From Microtetraspora glauca (lineage in GTDB: Bacteria; Actinomycetota; Actinomycetes; Streptosporangiales; Streptosporangiaceae), in the NCBI GenBank assembly GCA_001570385.1, contig BBYL01000039.1, forward strand, positions 1-64,000: a stretch of DNA of 64,000 nt. Reading direction: 5' to 3'. This document shows, in pieces, positions 60,316 through 64,000 of the stretch. Made by a program: the position numbers and the translations under genes. Positions within the stretch are counted from its first letter, which is position 1, and each line of letters starts with the position of its first letter. The notes beneath the pieces were generated by a model. The model worked only from the letters and a program-made list of their open reading frames with translations. It ran no database searches and was not told the origin of the DNA.

Positions 60316-60775
60316 TCAGTGGTTGTCGGCGGTGGCGAAGTCGGGTAGCTCGGTGGACAACAGCTCGTCCGCGGCGCCGTCGAGGAGCTGGGCCATCTCC
60401 GTGGAGCGGGGAAGCATGGTCTTCTCGTAGGCGTGGATGGCTTCGTCGACGGTGTCGTGGTGGGCGGTGGAGAGGGCGAGTTCGCATGCGTCCAGCAGGG
60501 CGAGGTTGACGCCGACGCCGAGCGGGGGCATGAGGTGGGCGGCGTCGCCGAGCAGGGTCACCGTGGGGTTGTGCTCCCAAGGCGTGTGGGACGGGCAGGG
60601 CGGAGATCGGGCGGTCGACGTAGGGGCCGTCATTGTCGGTGACCAGCTGGCGCAGGCGGGGCGACCAGTCGCGGTAGCGCTCCAGGAGGAGGGCGCGGAT
60701 GCCGTCGGTGGCCTGGGGTGCTTCGACCTTCTGGAACACGGCTGGAGCGCGCTCGCCCAGATCAAGGCGTAAGCA
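60316..60775 (-). pseudogene. FAD-dependent monooxygenase, C-terminal half, frameshifted
   Basis: The first part reads in one frame (KVEAPQATDGIRALLLERYR, DWSPRLRQLVTDNDGPYVDR). After a break near 60580 the rest reads in another: HNPTVTLLGDAAHLMPPLGV then GVNLALLDACELALSTAHHD, with the GDAAHxMPP FAD motif of TetX/PHBH-type monooxygenases, to TGA 60316. The N-terminal FAD-binding GxGxxG half is missing. Confidence 0.8.
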
Positions 60776-60864
60776 AGCGCCTTGTCGCGGAACGGCGCGA
60801 GTCCGGGCGGCCCTCATCACACCGGGGTGATCCGTGCAACCTTGATGATCACTAAGATCGCCGA

Positions 60865-62109
60865 GTGATCATCAGACGACCCCCGGCCGCGGCCTTGCTC
60901 GGGATGCTGGCCGCCCTCTCCATATTCGGTGCGCCCCCCGCTCACGCCGACGAGACCACCCCGAAGGAACCGCCCAAGGTCGAGCTGGTTCTCGACATCA
61001 GCGGCTCGATGCGGGCGCGCGACATCGAGGGCCGCAGCCGGATCTCGGTGCTCCAGCAGGCCTTCAACGAGGTGCTGGACGCGCTGCCCGCCGAGGCCCA
61101 GGTCGGCATCCGCGTCCTCGGCGCCACCTACCCCGGCAAGGTCAAGGCCGTGGGCTGCAAGGACACCCAGCAACTGGTGCCGATCGGCCCGATCGACAAG
61201 CTGGAGGCCAAGACCGCCGTCGCCACCCTGCGCCCCACCGGCTTCACCCCGGTGGGCCTGGCGCTGCGCGCCGCCGCTCGGGACCTCGGAACCGGCGAGA
61301 CCACCCGCAGAATCGTCCTGATCACCGATGGCGAGGACACCTGCGCCCCGCCGGACCCGTGCGAGGTCGCCCGGGAGCTCGCCGCGCAGGGCACCCACCT
61401 GGTAGTGGACACCCTCGGCCTGACCCTTAACGACAAGGTGCGCAGGCAGCTCACCTGCATCGCCTCCGCCACCGGCGGCACCTACACCGCCGTCACCAGC
61501 AAGACCCAGCTGACGAACCGGATCACCCAGCTGGTGGACCGCGCCGCGACCACCTACACCCAGGCCCCGGCTCAGGTGGACGGCACCGACAACTGCACTG
61601 GCGCCCCGCTGCTCAGCCCCGGCGCCTACACCGACCGGGAGCAGTTCCAGGAGCACCGCTGGTACCGGGTCCAGGTCCGCGACGGGCAGGAGCTGCGGGC
61701 CTCCGTCAGCGTCTCCCTGGACCGCGCGCTCAATCGCGACTACGGCGTACTGCTGCGGGCCGTCTCCCAGGACGGCCGGGAGCTGGTTCGCGGCACCGAC
61801 GCGGGCAGCGGTCGCACCGATGTGCTCTCCACCGGCCTGCGCTGGTCCGCCGAGCAGGGCGCTCCAGACCGGACCGTCTGCCTGGTGGTCAGCAACTCCT
61901 TCTCCTCGCCCACCGCCACCACCGCCGCAACGCCCGGTATGCCGCTGGAGCTGACCGTCGGCGTGGTCGACTCCTCCCCCGCTCCCAACGGCCCGGACCT
62001 GGGCCGTGGCTGGGGGCTGCTCGGCCTGCTGGCCCTCGCCGGTCTGGTGGGTGGCCTGGTCTTCGGCTGGCTGGCGCGCTGGCGGGTCGCGATCTGGATG
62101 GAGAACTGA
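60865..62109 (+). CDS. exported VWA-domain protein, membrane-anchored
   Basis: 414 residues from a GTG at 60865. Signal peptide RPPAAALLGMLAALSIFGA then PPAHADE. The VWA domain (residues 38-225) has the metal site DISGSM, later RPTGFTPVGLALRAAARDLG and IVLITDGEDTC. Residues 245-385 are a beta-rich domain, and the C-terminus has one helix, GWGLLGLLALAGLVGGLVFG WLARWRV. It is exposed outside the cell. It is followed after 2 bp by a second secreted, membrane-anchored protein, so the two probably form a complex. Function unknown. Confidence 0.88.
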   Translation: MIIRRPPAAALLGMLAALSIFGAPPAHADETTPKEPPKVELVLDISGSMRARDIEGRSRISVLQQAFNEVLDALPAEAQVGIRVLGATYPGKVKAVGCKDTQQLVPIGPIDKLEAKTAVATLRPTGFTPVGLALRAAARDLGTGETTRRIVLITDGEDTCAPPDPCEVARELAAQGTHLVVDTLGLTLNDKVRRQLTCIASATGGTYTAVTSKTQLTNRITQLVDRAATTYTQAPAQVDGTDNCTGAPLLSPGAYTDREQFQEHRWYRVQVRDGQELRASVSVSLDRALNRDYGVLLRAVSQDGRELVRGTDAGSGRTDVLSTGLRWSAEQGAPDRTVCLVVSNSFSSPTATTAATPGMPLELTVGVVDSSPAPNGPDLGRGWGLLGLLALAGLVGGLVFGWLARWRVAIWMEN

Positions 62110-62111
62110 CG

Positions 62112-62957
62112 ATGCGTACAACTTCCGTCCGCCGCTGTGCTGGGGCACTGTCCGCCGCCGCGGCCGCACTGCTGCTCTCTGCCGGTCCGGCCGCCGCCGA
62201 CACCGCCTCGCCGTCTCCGTCCCCGTCGGAGAGCCTGGCGCCGGTGACCACTGCCGGATCCTCCTTCCTCACCGCGACCGCCGTCCAGCCCGGACAACCG
62301 GTGCAGCTGGCCGGCTCGACCGGCGACTACCTCTACTGGTCGTTCACCTCCGAAGCCGGGCAGACCGACAAGATCGCGATCACCGTCACGCTGCCGCCCA
62401 CAGCCTCCCGGCACGGCGCATCCAGCTGGGCGGTGGACGTCTTCGACGGGCTCCGCCGCCGCCAGGCCTGTACGGCGGGCGCCCAGACGCCGACCGCTGC
62501 GGCCGGCGCCGCATCGGTCGCCCTGGGCTGCACCCTGCGGCGGGTCCGCGCCTGGGCCGAGCCGTGGTCCGGCGACCCGCTGCCCGGCACCTACTACGTC
62601 CGACTGGCCGTCACCGAACTGCCCGAGCAGGATCTGGGCCTGCCGATGCACGTGGCGATGCGGATCATCGCTCATGACAGCGACGACATCCAGCCGGAGG
62701 GCGGCGAGCTCACGACCCCGCTGACCCAGCCGGTCGCCGCCGGAACGGTGCTGACCTCGGCTCCGCCGGTCGCGGCTGAGGAGGAGAAGGGCACCCGCTG
62801 GAGCTGGGACTGGCTCCCCGACCTGTCGACCCGCTGGGCCTGGACCGCCGTCGGCGGTGCCATCGCGGCCATCACCGGCGTCGGCGGCTACAGCCTCACC
62901 CGGCATCCGCGTCGGCGTCGGCGCGGCCCGGAGCCCGACGGCTTCAACCGCCTCTGA
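62112..62957 (+). CDS. secreted partner of the VWA protein
   Basis: 281 residues. Signal peptide RCAGALSAAAAALLLSAGPA then AADTASPSP. A Ser/Pro linker is followed by a beta-sandwich-like domain (VQPGQPVQLAGSTGDYLYWS, PLPGTYYVRLAVTELPEQDL) resembling pre-peptidase C-terminal domains. One C-terminal helix (AWTAVGGAIAAITGVGGYSL) is followed by a basic tail. It is co-transcribed with the VWA gene and partly similar to the end domain of that protein in plan. No family name is offered. Confidence 0.8.
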   Translation: MRTTSVRRCAGALSAAAAALLLSAGPAAADTASPSPSPSESLAPVTTAGSSFLTATAVQPGQPVQLAGSTGDYLYWSFTSEAGQTDKIAITVTLPPTASRHGASSWAVDVFDGLRRRQACTAGAQTPTAAAGAASVALGCTLRRVRAWAEPWSGDPLPGTYYVRLAVTELPEQDLGLPMHVAMRIIAHDSDDIQPEGGELTTPLTQPVAAGTVLTSAPPVAAEEEKGTRWSWDWLPDLSTRWAWTAVGGAIAAITGVGGYSLTRHPRRRRRGPEPDGFNRL

Positions 62958-63348
62958 TCCCCCGCAGCCACATCAGCGCGGAGGCCACGTCCGCGAAGAT
63001 GTCGTCCAGTACCTACGCGGAAATAGTTCGGCGGCTCGCCGAGAAAACCGATGTCTTCGAAAACGGGTGCCGGCGCTGCGTGCCTCGGTCGCCGTGGTGA
63101 CCCTCTGGACCCGCACAACACCTGCCAGGGCGGAGAAACCGCCCTGGCAGGCGACCAACAGAACGGCCCACGCGGGCTGACCGATCAAGGTTGACGGCAC
63201 CGACCCGGAACCCCCCGAGCCCGGCGACACCGACCTGACATCATGAAGAAATTTTTCGCTATTTGTCGCCGATATGAAGAAACTTATTGACATCGCGATC
63301 TTAACTTCGCAGTCTGTCTGCACCGGATCCCCCAGCCGAGGAGCGTTC
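62958..63348. promoter_or_regulatory. intergenic region with A+T-rich promoter
   Basis: No gene is seen. Bases 63239-63310 are A+T-rich and contain two copies of ATGAAGAAA (63243, 63273) and TTGACA at 63286, a likely -35 element for the exported protein gene downstream. The ATG within each copy does not open a useful frame. Confidence 0.45.
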
Positions 63349-64000
63349 GTGCGACGATCGTCCCCCCTCCGCATGGCGGCCGCGGCCATCGTGGCCGTCG
63401 GCGGCCTCTCCCTCCCCCAACCCGCCACGGCGGCCCAGACCGCCCCCGGCGAACGGCAGGCCGCCTTCGCCGAGGCCGCCAAGGCCTACAACGTGCCCGA
63501 GAGTGTCCTGCTCGGCGTGTCCTACCTGGAGTCACGCTGGGACGTCAACGCGGGCCTGCCGAGCAACTCCGCGGGCTACGGCCCGATGCACCTCACCGAC
63601 GCCGCCGCGCTGACGACCGAGAACCACCACGTCGACGGTGTCGAGGACCCCCGCGGCGACGACAGCCGCCCCCTCTCGGCCCCCGAGGAGACCCCGGCTC
63701 CCGCCGAGATCCCCATGTCGCTCAGGACGCTGGAGAAGGCGGCCGAGCTCACCGGCGCGAGCCGCGATGAGCTGCGCGCCGACCCGGCCGCGAACATCCG
63801 CGGCGGCGCGGCCCTGCTGGCCGACTACCAGAAGCGGCTCGGCGCGCCGCTCAGCGACGACCCTGGCCAGTGGTACGGCGCGGTGGCCCGCTACTCGGGC
63901 GCCACCGAGGCCGACGCCGCGAAGTTCTTCGCCGACGAGGTCTACGCCACGATCGAGACCGGCACCGAGCGGGTCACCGACGACGGCCAGAAGGTCGTGC
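63349..64000 (+). CDS. exported lytic-transglycosylase-like protein, 5' part (runs off window end)
   Basis: 217 codons from a GTG at 63349 behind GAGGAG; the frame is open to the window end. Signal peptide LRMAAAAIVAVGGLSLPQPA then TAAQ. Residues 35-200 resemble an SLT-type domain in pieces: FAEAAKAYNVPESVLLGVSY then LESRWDV (catalytic-type Glu in LESRW), NSAGYGPMHLTDAAAL, NIRGGAALLADYQKRL and WYGAVARYSGATEADA. Actinobacterial proteins of this form continue into an amidase or peptidoglycan-binding domain, which cannot be seen here. It acts in the cell wall. Confidence 0.82.
   Translation, partial: MRRSSPLRMAAAAIVAVGGLSLPQPATAAQTAPGERQAAFAEAAKAYNVPESVLLGVSYLESRWDVNAGLPSNSAGYGPMHLTDAAALTTENHHVDGVEDPRGDDSRPLSAPEETPAPAEIPMSLRTLEKAAELTGASRDELRADPAANIRGGAALLADYQKRLGAPLSDDPGQWYGAVARYSGATEADAAKFFADEVYATIETGTERVTDDGQKVV

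Noticed and set aside
1..64000. CRISPR arrays or phage structural modules
   Set aside because: No regularly spaced short direct repeats and no capsid, portal, terminase or tail genes were seen; the only element-border signs are the tRNA half, the repeats and DUF6221.

Overview
The window is 64 kb of high-G+C DNA with actinobacterial gene content: GHSPs aside, it has a cysteine-free L32, an IS21-type istA/istB pair, many integrase-core transposases, a GlxA-type AraC regulator, an XRE-cupin/flavoprotein/methyltransferase set, a DUF6221 protein and GTG/TTG starts behind GGAGG-like ribosome sites. A Streptosporangiaceae-type host (Nonomuraea or Streptosporangium-like) is my inference from overall resemblance; no rRNA or core operon is present to confirm it.

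Layout. 1-1140: remnants of two transposases and a frameshifted IS-associated gene. 1338-4100: TetR regulator, a frameshifted unknown gene and an epoxide-hydrolase-like enzyme. 4288-9232: an MFS exporter gene cut in two by a 3751-bp IS21-type element (4384-8134) that has near-matching 38-bp ends, a 6-bp GACCTC target duplication and an NmrA-type oxidoreductase gene as passenger. 9322-10870: an IS256-family element inserted in a group II intron reverse-transcriptase remnant. 10966-19597: mostly intact chromosome-like genes (Lrp/DUF2000, rpmF, ABM-rhodanese, GlxA and DJ-1 with small membrane proteins, XRE-cupin/TrxB-like/methyltransferase).

19945-36713 is a decayed accessory region. It holds at least five integrase-core transposase remnants, a tRNA 3' half that looks like an attachment site, a 155-bp multi-armed palindrome, a 411-bp repeat (second copy at 53497-53909), a PD-(D/E)XK nuclease-like plus GNAT-fusion pair lying between two same-strand copies of one IS, and a low-G+C gene for a lipoprotein with eight CX9C motifs. 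It also has an esterase/SDR/MFS/TetR cassette with a clear shared operator, and truncated GntR, LacI and wax-ester-synthase genes.

36825-43559: DUF3592 protein, small secreted proteins, a TPR-like regulator and degraded genes. 43668-51477: an epimerase opposite a tight glyco/redox cluster (GT2, DUF2064 transferase, PMT-like glycosyltransferase, Mo oxidoreductase with cytochrome-b domain, membrane protein, GH15). 51638-57085: SDRs (one broken), the second repeat copy, DUF6221 and a UbiB-type kinase. 57204-59832: CPBP protease, histidine kinase and response regulator with 4-bp overlaps. 60316-64000: a broken monooxygenase, a VWA protein with secreted partner, and the start of an exported lytic-transglycosylase-like protein.

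Most regulators sit beside divergent targets with visible palindromes between them. Many pseudogenes here are called from frame breaks or junctions that I joined by eye.
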